Positions 35,143 through 44,594 of a DNA stretch of 64,000 nucleotides are shown here, one piece after another. The position numbers and the translations under genes were made by a program. Each line of letters starts with the position of its first letter. Within the stretch, counting starts at the first letter, position 1. Source of the stretch: Pseudomonadota bacterium (lineage in GTDB: Bacteria > Pseudomonadota > Gammaproteobacteria > Burkholderiales > Gallionellaceae). The DNA lies in NCBI GenBank assembly GCA_021782995.1, contig JAJXUI010000007.1, positions 1 through 64,000 of the forward strand, written 5' to 3'. Below the pieces are notes generated by a model. It was not told the DNA's origin. It saw only the letters and a list, made by a program, of their open reading frames with translations, and did no database searches.

Positions 35143-38100
35143 ATGTCATCTGGATCAGTCAGCACTCAACTCTTTCAATTTGTTCAATTGCGATCGGCTG
35201 AGCCAGCTGATGAAACGAGTCTTTTCCAAAACTACATTCGTGATGATCAAGTCAAGATAGATCAGGATTCAGGTTCCATCAAATATATCGAAGCAGATAT
35301 TTCTTCGGAAAAAAGCGCATCCAGGGTCGGGCGGACAGTTTTCAAGGAAGTATTTGATGTCCAGACTGGCAAAGGAAATTCGGAAGATAAAAGCGGAGCG
35401 CCTGCAAACCTGATAGCAAGAAACCTTCAAATTATCAGAAAAATAATTGGCATCTTGCCTTCTGCGCACGCCACATTGCCTGACGGTATCCCAGATCAGG
35501 CAATAATACCAGCGAACAATTCATTCAGGCTGAATGGCCGGCTTTACTATGGGGACCTTAAAAGAACTGTACTCATTCCGGAGCAAATCCATGATCTGGG
35601 CTTTAAAAATGGATTTGATACCACTTTGGAAAAATTATTAAATACATGGAAGGAAAAAAAGGGCCAGCTGGAGCCATTGAACCCTGCCAGAAAAGAAACT
35701 CTTGAAAAGTTTGATAAGGTGTTTGGGGAAATTCTGGGGAAATCCGTTGCTGACTTTGTTTTGCAGAAGAAGCAGTATTCGGAGGAATTTGAGCATGCCA
35801 AAAGGATACTGTTCGATGCCCTGTATGCGCTCTATGTGTTAAAAAGGATCATGGATATTGACCTTACGCATGTTATTGAGGCTTTGCGCCTCTGGCATGT
35901 GCTGGATAGAGTCGTTGTGAGCAGCTATGCGGCCGGTCAAAACATAGAGCTGACCGGTTCCGCTTCAAAATTGTTGAAAGCCAGCGCCTCGGCGACACCC
36001 GTCGTGCATCCGATTTTCGCCAGGCTGATGTATTTCAGGTTTCCGTTCAACGATATCAAGCCAATTGGAATAGGTGATCTGAAAGTTGTGAAGCAAAAAT
36101 TGCTTAAATATCAGGCAGGGGAAATTGCATATGTCGAGACCGTTTTGAAAAGCGAGAAGCGTGAACGCAGCTACCGCACGCTGGACAGAAGCGAAGACAC
36201 TTATTCCTATTCTTCGACAAGCAAAGAGTCCAGTACCAGAGACTTGCAGTCTACAGACCGTTTCGAGCTGAAGCGTGAGGTGGAAAATGTCATCAAAAAC
36301 GAATTGGGAGTCGGTGCAAATGTCGCCATAACATATAACGGCATGCCTGTAGTTGCCAATCTGACATCCAATTTCAATTACAAACACGATCAGACAGAGA
36401 CGAATAAAACTGCAGCGACATTATCCAAAGATGTCGTATCAAAGGCAGTTCAGCAGGTGGAGCGGAATGTAGCAGAATCACGCACAGTGGTAAGGATTTC
36501 AGAAAAGGAAGAACAGACCAGGCATGTCTTCGAAAATAATGCCGTGGATGCGAGAAATATCAGCGGGATATACCGTTGGCTTGATAAAAAATATGAAGCG
36601 CAGTTATATAACTTCGGACGCCGCATGATGTTTGAGTTTGTGGTACCAGAGCCAGCCGCATTTTTTGTGGAATCAAGAATTCGGCAATTCGAAATTGTAA
36701 ATAACCCGCCAGTTGTTCCCGTCAGGCCGACACCGAAAACCATCAATCTTGGATTCTCTGCAGCAAATATAGATCTTACAAAGTTCAATCAGCTCAGCGC
36801 AATTTATGACCTTACCTCCTTCGCATTCCCTCCAGAGCGGAAACATATCCAGTTTATCGATCAAACCAGCGGGGCGGCCCTGTTCAAAACACGGGTTGCA
36901 GACTCCGAATATTGGAATGCCTACTCCTTTCAGTGTGACATAGGGGCCAAAGGCTATTCATTTGAAAGCATCTATGTGGTGGGAAGAATCCATTTCTGGG
37001 GACAGAAAGAAGGGCTTGATGCTTCTGGCCAGGATAATTGGCAAATAAACACATTTCAGATCTCGGTCGATGGCCAAGTGGTTGTTAATGAAGTCAACAA
37101 TGATATAGAAAACTGGGTATACAACCAGAATGTTAATGTGAGAGGACATAATCCGTTCATCAACAACTCGGTTTCGGTCGTGTTGGGCTTCTTCGATCTC
37201 GCGGATTTTCAACTGAGTGTATCCGGTACTCTATATCGCTCTCCTGAATGCTTGCTCGAATGGCAAAACACGGTTTACGACCATATCACGAAAATTGAGC
37301 TGGAAAATATACGTCATGCCAATGAAATCCAGGAGGATGAGTATCAGCGCGCTTTGGCGGCATATAACCGCAGTGTTGATGAGTTGAAAACTGTTGTGGT
37401 CAATGACCTCCTCCAGGGAGGGGCATCCTCCTATAACCAGGAGATCATCCAGATAGAACTCAAGAAGCACTGCCTGACAATGATGACAAAAGAATATGAT
37501 GACGATAGCAGCAATGACCTGATCTCGAATATCAAGCCAATTGCCACACAGAAGGGACCATTTGATTTCCATGCATTAACGATATCCAGTGAGGGTGCAG
37601 GGATAAGGATGGATGGGAATTATCGAAAACCGGGCATCAATAGCGAATCAGAAAAGACGTCTTCTTCATCATCTGCGAATGGGGAAAGCACATTGCATTT
37701 TGACAATCGAGAGAGAAATATTGATTACCCGGCAATCGATATCCCCAAAGCACGGGAAAAGGGCCGTCATGTTCAGTTTCTTGAACAGGCGTTTGAGTGG
37801 CAACAGCTTGCGTCCATCTTCTATCCCTATTTCTGGGCTGACAGGCCGAAATGGATAGAAATGATGAATCGCAGTGACAAAGGCGATCCCAATTTGACAG
37901 CATTTCTGAGGGCTGGAAGCGTGAGAATTCTTCTGCCTGTCACGCCGGCTTATGAGAATGCAATCCTGCATTATCTGGCAACGCGTGAGCCATGGGACGG
38001 AGGGCCTGCGCCAGTGATTGGCGATCCACTTTTCATCCCGATATACGAAGAGTTGAGAAAGCAGCAGGACGATATATTCAATGCGATAGCAGAAGGTGAT

Positions 38101-38187
38101 CCATGGACATTTACCTTGCCGACCTCTCATGTCTACCTCGAAGAGGACTCGACAACCTTGCCTTCGTTTGAAGATGAGCAGGATTAG
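35143..38187 (+). CDS. Large unknown protein, first gene of a three-gene unit
   Basis: 1014 residues, soluble, no signal peptide; ATG eight bases after a GGGGA. A Ser/Thr-rich polar region (about 350-460) with YSYSSTSKESSTRDLQST and SNFNYKHDQTETNKTAAT alternates like beta hairpins. It is followed by IYRWLDKKYEAQLYNFGRR and MFEFVVPEPAAFF (476-508), a stretch that looks like a conserved core. A charged helix lies at about 706-770 and a Ser-rich linker near 830. No named family is recognised. The polar alternating stretch loosely recalls pore-forming or phage-tail proteins, which is speculation. Base use is AT-richer than in the flanks. A second gene follows after 49 bases. Confidence 0.75.
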   Translation: MSSGSVSTQLFQFVQLRSAEPADETSLFQNYIRDDQVKIDQDSGSIKYIEADISSEKSASRVGRTVFKEVFDVQTGKGNSEDKSGAPANLIARNLQIIRKIIGILPSAHATLPDGIPDQAIIPANNSFRLNGRLYYGDLKRTVLIPEQIHDLGFKNGFDTTLEKLLNTWKEKKGQLEPLNPARKETLEKFDKVFGEILGKSVADFVLQKKQYSEEFEHAKRILFDALYALYVLKRIMDIDLTHVIEALRLWHVLDRVVVSSYAAGQNIELTGSASKLLKASASATPVVHPIFARLMYFRFPFNDIKPIGIGDLKVVKQKLLKYQAGEIAYVETVLKSEKRERSYRTLDRSEDTYSYSSTSKESSTRDLQSTDRFELKREVENVIKNELGVGANVAITYNGMPVVANLTSNFNYKHDQTETNKTAATLSKDVVSKAVQQVERNVAESRTVVRISEKEEQTRHVFENNAVDARNISGIYRWLDKKYEAQLYNFGRRMMFEFVVPEPAAFFVESRIRQFEIVNNPPVVPVRPTPKTINLGFSAANIDLTKFNQLSAIYDLTSFAFPPERKHIQFIDQTSGAALFKTRVADSEYWNAYSFQCDIGAKGYSFESIYVVGRIHFWGQKEGLDASGQDNWQINTFQISVDGQVVVNEVNNDIENWVYNQNVNVRGHNPFINNSVSVVLGFFDLADFQLSVSGTLYRSPECLLEWQNTVYDHITKIELENIRHANEIQEDEYQRALAAYNRSVDELKTVVVNDLLQGGASSYNQEIIQIELKKHCLTMMTKEYDDDSSNDLISNIKPIATQKGPFDFHALTISSEGAGIRMDGNYRKPGINSESEKTSSSSSANGESTLHFDNRERNIDYPAIDIPKAREKGRHVQFLEQAFEWQQLASIFYPYFWADRPKWIEMMNRSDKGDPNLTAFLRAGSVRILLPVTPAYENAILHYLATREPWDGGPAPVIGDPLFIPIYEELRKQQDDIFNAIAEGDPWTFTLPTSHVYLEEDSTTLPSFEDEQD

Positions 38188-38236
38188 CCGGAATGAGAAT
38201 GGCTGCTAGATGCGCATTTGCCATATTTGAATTTCA

Positions 38237-39982
38237 ATGACCATATCTGCACTCTCATTTGTACTTGAAGGAAAGTCTGGCCAGACATTGCAGTCTGAGC
38301 CGGAATTTGAAGAGGCGTCTCTTCCGGGCGACGATGACGAATTCGCAATTTCAGCAGTATTCAGCAGATACTATGAAGAATACAAATCCCGTAGCACAGG
38401 AAAGTGGTCATATTTAAAGAATTTCACGCTTCAAGTGAGTCACCGTGTCGATATCGAAAACAAGGATGACAAGAGCATCGTTAATATTGAGGTGGTTTTT
38501 GATGAAACACTATTGGACCAGATATTCCGACATTACCTGTTTTACGGTTGGACAATAATCAACCAAATCAGAAAACAGGCGGATGCCACAAATGAATTTG
38601 TTATCAAGGTGTACTTCGGAAAGGCTCAGGATTGCCTTGCCTTGCTGATTCTGAAAAGAATGCGAGATATCGAGCAGAAAGCCAGGGAAGTTGTCATCGG
38701 AAGGTCCAAAGCCATCCAGGAGAGACTGGACGCAATCATCAACCGAGAGTTGAAGATTAGCTTTAACAAGGAAAGAAAACCGGTCATTGGTGATACAGAA
38801 TTATTCAGGGCAATCATCAAGTCCCTAAGAGATGCAGTCAAGGCAAAGAAGCAGCTTTCTGAGGTAATAGACAGGGCTTCTCTGGTCAAAAAGGATCAGG
38901 GTCTGGCAGACATTATTGCCAGAGCGTTGAGAAACGGAAATGTCGGAATCAGTCCTGTTGATGATGCAAGGCTGAAAGCGCATGATGTTGCGGTAAATGA
39001 AGCAAAAAAGGCGACTGATGCGGTGAGCAAGATATATGCATCTGCCTTGCAGGTTCTGAAGATAAATTGCGCATATGCCTTGTTGATCCTCGATGGCCTG
39101 GATGAAAAAACGCTAACCTCAGATGAGAAAATCGAGTCCCTGCTATGTAACGCGTTGCTGGATTGTCAGACCCTGGTAAAAGGTGATATTTCGGCATTGG
39201 GCGGAATCTCTGTGGTTGAAGAGTCATTTGGAAATCTGGTACTGAATGAATCGAATGGTTATGGCGACCCGCTACCATATTTGACCTACGACAGAATGAA
39301 GGGCCCGGATCGGCATCTCGCGATAACCGGTTTGGGAAGATGCGCTGAAGATGCGCGCTGGAGGGTCATGGTTTCCGATCAGCTACTGTCTGAATTGGGA
39401 AATGACAATTCCATCAAGCGTGAGACTTTTGAATATCCGGTGTGGGGGCAGTATGTGACATCCCTGCTGATTGAACGCCGAGAAAGGGAAAAGGACAAGG
39501 AATTCTACAAAAATGTTTCACAGGGGGCTGCGATTGTAGGTGTCCTGATCGCAATGGGGGTTCTGTTGTTTGGTTCAGGGGGCACGGCCAGTCCGGTGGC
39601 TGGCGTTGTGGCCGCTGAAACGCCAATATTGGTTACCGGTACAGAGTTGATGATCACGGTCGGACAATTATCCTATGCAGTCGGGACTATACGCGATGAG
39701 CTCCGAAGTATAGATGCAACATTGGCCGATCAGCTCACAATCAATCAGGATAGTGTATCAGATACGTTTCAGATGGTCGGCGCACTATCATTCACCAGGC
39801 GGGAATTGGCCAAGACGCTGCCGTATGAGCTGCTAAAAGCGTTGTTGCTATCGCGTTTGGCCAGTGTTCATACATTGGCTCAGATTGCAGTTCATGCTTA
39901 TGGGTATTATCAGGATCTGGAAATGATGGTTGAAATCACCGATGAATGGCTGCCGCAGCCCTCAGATCTGGTTTGCAGATAG
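38237..39982 (+). CDS. Unknown 581-residue protein with a hydrophobic segment, second gene of the unit
   Basis: No signal peptide. Residues 1-420 are charged and largely helical, with coiled-coil-like stretches such as RMRDIEQKAREVVIGRSKAI and AVKAKKQLSEVIDRASLV. Near 430-465 a Gly/Ala-rich hydrophobic region, AAIVGVLIAMGVLLFGSGG then SPVAGVVAA, could form one or two membrane passes. A soluble tail follows. A soluble protein with one late hydrophobic hairpin fits a membrane-inserting effector or a complex subunit, but this is inferred from shape alone. The next gene begins two bases after its stop. No family recognised. Confidence 0.7.
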   Translation: MTISALSFVLEGKSGQTLQSEPEFEEASLPGDDDEFAISAVFSRYYEEYKSRSTGKWSYLKNFTLQVSHRVDIENKDDKSIVNIEVVFDETLLDQIFRHYLFYGWTIINQIRKQADATNEFVIKVYFGKAQDCLALLILKRMRDIEQKAREVVIGRSKAIQERLDAIINRELKISFNKERKPVIGDTELFRAIIKSLRDAVKAKKQLSEVIDRASLVKKDQGLADIIARALRNGNVGISPVDDARLKAHDVAVNEAKKATDAVSKIYASALQVLKINCAYALLILDGLDEKTLTSDEKIESLLCNALLDCQTLVKGDISALGGISVVEESFGNLVLNESNGYGDPLPYLTYDRMKGPDRHLAITGLGRCAEDARWRVMVSDQLLSELGNDNSIKRETFEYPVWGQYVTSLLIERREREKDKEFYKNVSQGAAIVGVLIAMGVLLFGSGGTASPVAGVVAAETPILVTGTELMITVGQLSYAVGTIRDELRSIDATLADQLTINQDSVSDTFQMVGALSFTRRELAKTLPYELLKALLLSRLASVHTLAQIAVHAYGYYQDLEMMVEITDEWLPQPSDLVCR

Positions 39983-39984
39983 AC

Positions 39985-41187
39985 ATGAGTGAACCCAGGC
40001 CATCCAGAAATATTGCCAGGTCACCCCGAGATATAGGGGAGAAGGTATTGAATTCTGGTCCATTCAAAGTGGCTGGAATTGACACCATCATCAAGCCGTT
40101 AAAACTCACCAGGGAAGCGCCGTCGATACTAAAGTCCATCTTTTTGCTGAGTAAGCTGATGGCGACCAAAAGCAGTGCTGCCAGAAAGGCTGTTGTTGAT
40201 GAGCTAGTGATTTTGCTGGTCAAAAACGAAAGGAACACATTATTGAGGCCAGGAAGTTTTGGTTTTAATTCCTACGAGGAGATGTCCGAATATTTAGTGC
40301 TTTATTTCGAAAAGACCAGATTCAGGCAAAAGGGCACCCGGGAATTTCTGAGGATTAAAAGAAGACTGGGGAATTTCAGGCGGCTAAAGGGAAAACTTTT
40401 TGAAAGGATGCTCATTCATTCAAAGGCCTTTCAAAAATTAACACAAGACACAGCAGAATATTTTGTGCAAACAGTTCTGAAGAACAAGGAGCTTATGGGC
40501 CGACTGGTTACGGCTAAAGGTGAGTTGTTGAAGGACATGTTGCCCAAGGCGGTAGAATTCTTGCAGGATGAAAGGCTGTTGCAGGCAAACGGGGTAACAA
40601 TAGGCAAGCCTGTCATGTATCAGAGTGTTAAGGTGAAATTCAAGGAGCCGGTTACATTCAATGGCATGACATTCACACATGCTGAATCGACCGATGTTCT
40701 TCATTTGACGGAGATAGCATTACCAGGGGGAAGGAAAATCAAGGCCGTATCGCTGGAAACAGAGATTAAAACCGAAGGTGCAATCGCCAAGCTGCCTGCA
40801 CAATTAAGTGCTGGAGAATCAAGATATACGCATGATAATGTGGAGCATATCGAGTTAACGGATCTGGATGGTGCTACCGTCATTGTCAAGCCTGAAGACT
40901 TGCTCTTGTATCGGTCTGAAGAATTGCTTGGCAAGTCCCCATTCAAGTACGGCTTTGCTCCGCAGACATTTGATCAATGGAACAATCAGATCGATACTGC
41001 TACGAAGCTCAAATTTTCAAATTCGTTAATGAAGGATGCAACAATCGGGTCGGCAATAACATATATGGATTTTGAACCGGTAGCAACAAATCAAAAAGGA
41101 GGGGTAGTCATCATAAAAGGCACGGTGCGCATAGCTCCTCACCATCTGGAAACATTCATCGGACCAATTTTTACTGGAAATTACTGA
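39985..41187 (+). CDS. Unknown 400-residue protein, third gene of the unit
   Basis: Start taken as the ATG at 39985, two bases after the previous stop; an upstream in-frame ATG at 39946 would overlap the previous gene and is less likely. The N-terminal half (about 1-190) is basic and helical, for example EFLRIKRRLGNFRRLKGKLF. The C-terminal half (about 200-400) is beta-rich: VKVKFKEPVTFNGMTFTHAE, LTEIALPGGRKIKAVSLE, and a final VVIIKGTVRIAPHHLETF. No catalytic motif is obvious and no family is recognised. Helical basic front and compact tail would suit a toxin or a structural adaptor. It shares the AT-rich composition of the unit. Confidence 0.7.
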   Translation: MSEPRPSRNIARSPRDIGEKVLNSGPFKVAGIDTIIKPLKLTREAPSILKSIFLLSKLMATKSSAARKAVVDELVILLVKNERNTLLRPGSFGFNSYEEMSEYLVLYFEKTRFRQKGTREFLRIKRRLGNFRRLKGKLFERMLIHSKAFQKLTQDTAEYFVQTVLKNKELMGRLVTAKGELLKDMLPKAVEFLQDERLLQANGVTIGKPVMYQSVKVKFKEPVTFNGMTFTHAESTDVLHLTEIALPGGRKIKAVSLETEIKTEGAIAKLPAQLSAGESRYTHDNVEHIELTDLDGATVIVKPEDLLLYRSEELLGKSPFKYGFAPQTFDQWNNQIDTATKLKFSNSLMKDATIGSAITYMDFEPVATNQKGGVVIIKGTVRIAPHHLETFIGPIFTGNY

Positions 41188-41939
41188 CTTACACCCGCTG
41201 TAGCAGGCGTACATTCTGCTGTAAGGGATCCGGTTTGGTGAATGGCTGTCAGCGTAGAGTCATCAGATTTCTGTCAATTATGATGGTCCAACAGCTTCAA
41301 GTATCGGGCAGCTTGAGCACAGGACTGTTCATACTAGAAAAACAGCAGCATTTATCATGCCAGCGCATGGGCTGTACACACCGTGAAATTGACATGGACT
41401 GATTGGCGCCAAGCAGTATACAACCGGGGAATGCAAGTGTCAGACCTTTCGGCTCAAGCTGGTGAAGCAGGGCGGCTTCAAACTAGCTGCGGTACTTGAA
41501 AGTTAGAATCCGAAAAACAGCAGAACGCCACTACCATCTTGTAGTTTAATTCGTGTAAGGTAGCATGTACCGTCTACTGCAATCTTCGTTGCCGCTTCAT
41601 TTGGGAAGCCATACACGCCAGTGCTGATGGCAAGAAAGCCCAATCAGGAATTTTGAACTGACTATTGCAAAGGATAATTCCAAGCAAATCACCTCCCATT
41701 GCTTCTCAGGAAATGCCGGGCATGTGAGCCCTGTTTAGATCAACTTTCAACAGACAAACTATGTGCCGCAAGATACCGTATCAGTCTACTTTATGAACAT
41801 AGAGCAGGAACAATAATCCACAATAGAAATATCACGATATATGGCAGGCTAGCCGTGTAGTAGCTTAGGCATGAGGAGCGACCCGTGAAAGCAAGTTTCG
41901 ACCTTTTGAAACAAGATATATGTCAGTGTGAAAGAAACT
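41188..41939. other. Relic-bearing intergenic stretch
   Basis: No intact gene. The plus strand at about 41403-41506 reads GAKQYTTGECKCQTFRLK then LVKQGGFKLAAVLES and a stop, which looks like the tail of a lost protein. The minus strand holds a decayed macro-domain fragment, listed separately. The rest is unremarkable. Confidence 0.55.
41475..41640 (-). pseudogene. Decayed macro-domain gene fragment
   Basis: The minus strand reads [19 protein letters not shown], almost identical to [19 protein letters not shown] of the intact macro protein at 45935-46444. After a frame change it reads CCFSDSNFQVPQL against [18 protein letters not shown] similarity runs on to AGCTGCGGTA in both copies. At least two frame breaks and loss of the N-terminal two thirds make it dead. 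Both copies lie on the same strand and flank the 41.9-45.9 kb group. Confidence 0.85.
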
Positions 41940-42560
41940 ATGAAATCTAAAAATAAAATGTTCATGCTGTTGATATTGCCAGTTTGCGCATATGTCACTT
42001 TCAGTTCTACTGCAAACTCCGCATCTGAAGTTAGTGTTCTTAAAACCAGACTTGAAAAAGTAGATCTGCAATATAAATTGCCGACTGGTTTCGTTGAGGC
42101 TGGCTCCTATACGACATTCGAGGATGAGCTTGCTAAAGACTACAATACGTCGGATTCGTTTGTCGTTCATCGTATCAGGTCAATCAATAAAAAAATTACG
42201 GCCTATCTGGATATCCGGGTGCTAGGATGGATTGATCTGAAAGATCCAAAATTTGCAGCTTACCCATTAGTATTTGCAAGCAATGCGGCCTCATATTGTG
42301 CACGCTTTACACGAAGCAAGTGCAGCATGATGACAAGCTTTGATTCAGGGGATGTGGCAGCCGATTACAATGCTGATTTGGGATCCGTATTCAAAGCCGA
42401 GAAGCCGGTTACAAACCGCATTGAAGGTCATAAGAAAGCGGTAATGGTTGCAGTATCCAAGCCAAACAAGGGAATGTTTTACATTATGATTGCTTATGAT
42501 CTTGATGATGAGCTGGACAAGAACCTTGAGTCAATCATGTATTCTCTGAAATTTAAATGA
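41940..42560 (+). CDS. Hypothetical secreted protein
   Basis: 206 residues from the ATG at 41940, after GAAAGAAACT (a start four codons earlier is possible). Signal peptide core MFMLLILPVCAYVTFSSTANSA ends near residue 28. The mature protein is polar with two nearby cysteines (SYCARF and RSKCSMM, about 119-128) that could pair. It has alternating segments such as KAVMVAVSKPNKGMFYIMIAY. No family recognised. Together with the next gene it may form a short unit, but no shared function is evident. Confidence 0.65.
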   Translation: MKSKNKMFMLLILPVCAYVTFSSTANSASEVSVLKTRLEKVDLQYKLPTGFVEAGSYTTFEDELAKDYNTSDSFVVHRIRSINKKITAYLDIRVLGWIDLKDPKFAAYPLVFASNAASYCARFTRSKCSMMTSFDSGDVAADYNADLGSVFKAEKPVTNRIEGHKKAVMVAVSKPNKGMFYIMIAYDLDDELDKNLESIMYSLKFK

Positions 42561-42649
42561 ATTTGGAATATGTCTTTGGCTGACTGATTAAAGCAATACT
42601 TTGTAATTGAAATTTGAATACAAAATTCTTTGTGGAGGCTATCGGTAGC

Positions 42650-43804
42650 ATGAAAACTAAATTAACCAACAGCTGGCTTTTTATTCTTCTAGTCTGGATA
42701 TTCTGCCGAGGAGATGTCTTGGCTGTGGATATGTCTGCAGAGATCAACAAGTTTGGCCTGAATGTATTCAACACGCTTTCAAAAAATGATTATGCAGGTC
42801 TGGAAATGTTACTAAATCCATATCTTGACTCTTATGGAAAGCACAAAATCACGGAAGAAGATCTGTCGATGCGGTTTGGTGTTTTCTCGGGAATGACAGA
42901 TGTTGAAAATGAACTGACAGGTTGGGTTCAGGCATATCCAAAGTCGTAAGCGGCTCGATTGGCATCAGGCATTTACTACGTTGAAGAAGCCTGGCGGAAA
43001 CGGGGTAACCTGATGGGGGATCGCACTTCTCGTAAACAGGTTGCCGGATTTGATGAATACCTGCACAAATCTCATAGCGAACTGTCGGCTTCTATACAAC
43101 TAAATACACGGCCGGTCGAAAGTTATCGTTACCTGATAAGAGTGGCTAAAGGTCTAGGCAGCAATGAAGAGCGACAGTGGTTCGATCTGGCGCTGAAGTT
43201 GGACGCTGCTGCACTTCAGCCGCGCATGGAATATCTTGATGCTGTAACGCCGCGCTGGGGCGGGGATGTAAACCTGATGAGCGAAGTCGTCAAGGAAGGG
43301 AAGCAGTCAGTAATGTCGGCGTCAAGCAAGACGCAACTGGAAGGACGATATTATCTGGCTATGGCACAGGACGGGCGACTGCGCAAGGATTACCGTGCAG
43401 GATCGAACTATTTTTATATGGGTTACAAAGCAACAGGTGAAGAGAATGCACTGTTATTCTCCGCCGAAATTGCCATTGATGCTGAAGATCCCAAGCTTGC
43501 CCTTGAGCGACTTAACGAGATGCTGAAGGCACTTCCGAAATCTGCCAATGGATATGATTATCGTGCGAAAGTTTATGAATACAAATTCAATGATGCAGAA
43601 CATGCAATACCAGACTACATCAAAGCGGCAGACCTTGGTTCTGCCAGGTCACAGAACCATATTGGCTGGCTCTATATGAAGGGAATCAACGTGCCGGTAA
43701 ACTTCAAGAAGGCGCGCCATTATCTGGAACTGGCTGCCAGACAGGATAACCGGACAGCCAGGGAAAACCTCGAAATTTTGAACAGGCTGGAGCAAGGAAA
43801 ATAA
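42650..43804 (+). pseudogene. DUF4034/Sel1-like exported protein interrupted by one stop codon
   Basis: The ATG at 42650 opens a signal peptide (NSWLFILLVWIFCRGDVLA). The frame then reads KNDYAGLEMLLNPYL as in DUF4034 proteins and stops at TAA 42947-42949 after WVQAYPKS. The very next codons in the same frame read AARLASGIYYVEEAWRKRG, which is the expected continuation. The frame runs to 43804, with tetratricopeptide/Sel1-like repeats at the end (SARSQNHIGWLYMKGINVP then NFKKARHYLELAARQ). A single TAC or TAT to TAA change explains this. The whole is about 384 codons. A TTG at 42959 could restart the second part. The next gene starts two bases after the end. Confidence 0.75.
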
Positions 43805-43806
43805 CC

Positions 43807-44568
43807 ATGCAGCAAAACTATACCCAGTGCCCAAAATGCGGTCACAAATTTCCGGAGGCATTGCCAGCAAGCGCATCCTGTCCCTCCTGCGGCATCTTCT
43901 TCTTCAAATGGACATTGACTCAGCAGGCAGCCCAGCATGCTGAAGTTGTGGATGAGGATATACCATACGAAGAACGTGACAGCCTGTTTTCAACATTACT
44001 ACAACCGCTAGACAGGCTCGATGAAATATCATTTTATGGCAGGTGGCTGGCGTTACTTGGACTGGCGATATGGAGCTGGTTCCTGATTGGTTATGATTAC
44101 CGTATTGCAGAAATTAACCAGTCTTTCATGCATAACATACTGCTGCCAATACACGAAGCGGGACATGTAATATTCCGAATCCTGGGAGAGTTCATGATGG
44201 TGTTGGGCGGTAGCTTGATGCAGTTGCTGGTGCCACTTGGCATCAGCCTGGCATTCATAGTCAAGCGGCACGATAATTTTGCTGCCGCTACCGGACTTTG
44301 GTGGGCCAGTGTCAGCCTGGTGGACCTTTCGGCATATATTTATGATGCGTTATACCCGCAGATGACGCTTATCGGCGGCAGTGTCGGTGACGAAGCCGGA
44401 ATCCATGACTGGATCAACATATTGCGTACGGTTAACTTGCTTCAGCACGCTCATGCATATGGATCAATCGCGCACTTTTTGGGCAGCGTTTTGATGGTGG
44501 CAAGTCTTGCTTGGGCCTGTTATATCCTGTTGCGCCAGCGAAGCCGGTTGGGAAATACCATCGAATAA
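43807..44568 (+). CDS. Zinc-ribbon membrane protein with HEAGH motif
   Basis: 253 residues. A zinc ribbon at the N-terminus (CPKCGHKFPEALPASASCPSCG, C8, C11, C25, C28) is followed by four to five transmembrane helices (from about 80). The motif HEAGH lies around residue 117-121 at a membrane edge, as in site-2 M50-type metalloproteases, but no LDG second motif is clear, so protease activity is uncertain. GSLMQLLVPLGISLAFIV follows. It begins two bases after the interrupted DUF4034-like gene and overlaps the following open frame, so these genes form a run. Confidence 0.7.
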   Translation: MQQNYTQCPKCGHKFPEALPASASCPSCGIFFFKWTLTQQAAQHAEVVDEDIPYEERDSLFSTLLQPLDRLDEISFYGRWLALLGLAIWSWFLIGYDYRIAEINQSFMHNILLPIHEAGHVIFRILGEFMMVLGGSLMQLLVPLGISLAFIVKRHDNFAAATGLWWASVSLVDLSAYIYDALYPQMTLIGGSVGDEAGIHDWINILRTVNLLQHAHAYGSIAHFLGSVLMVASLAWACYILLRQRSRLGNTIE

Positions 44569-44594
44569 TCTGTCCAGCCCAGGTACCAAGAATC

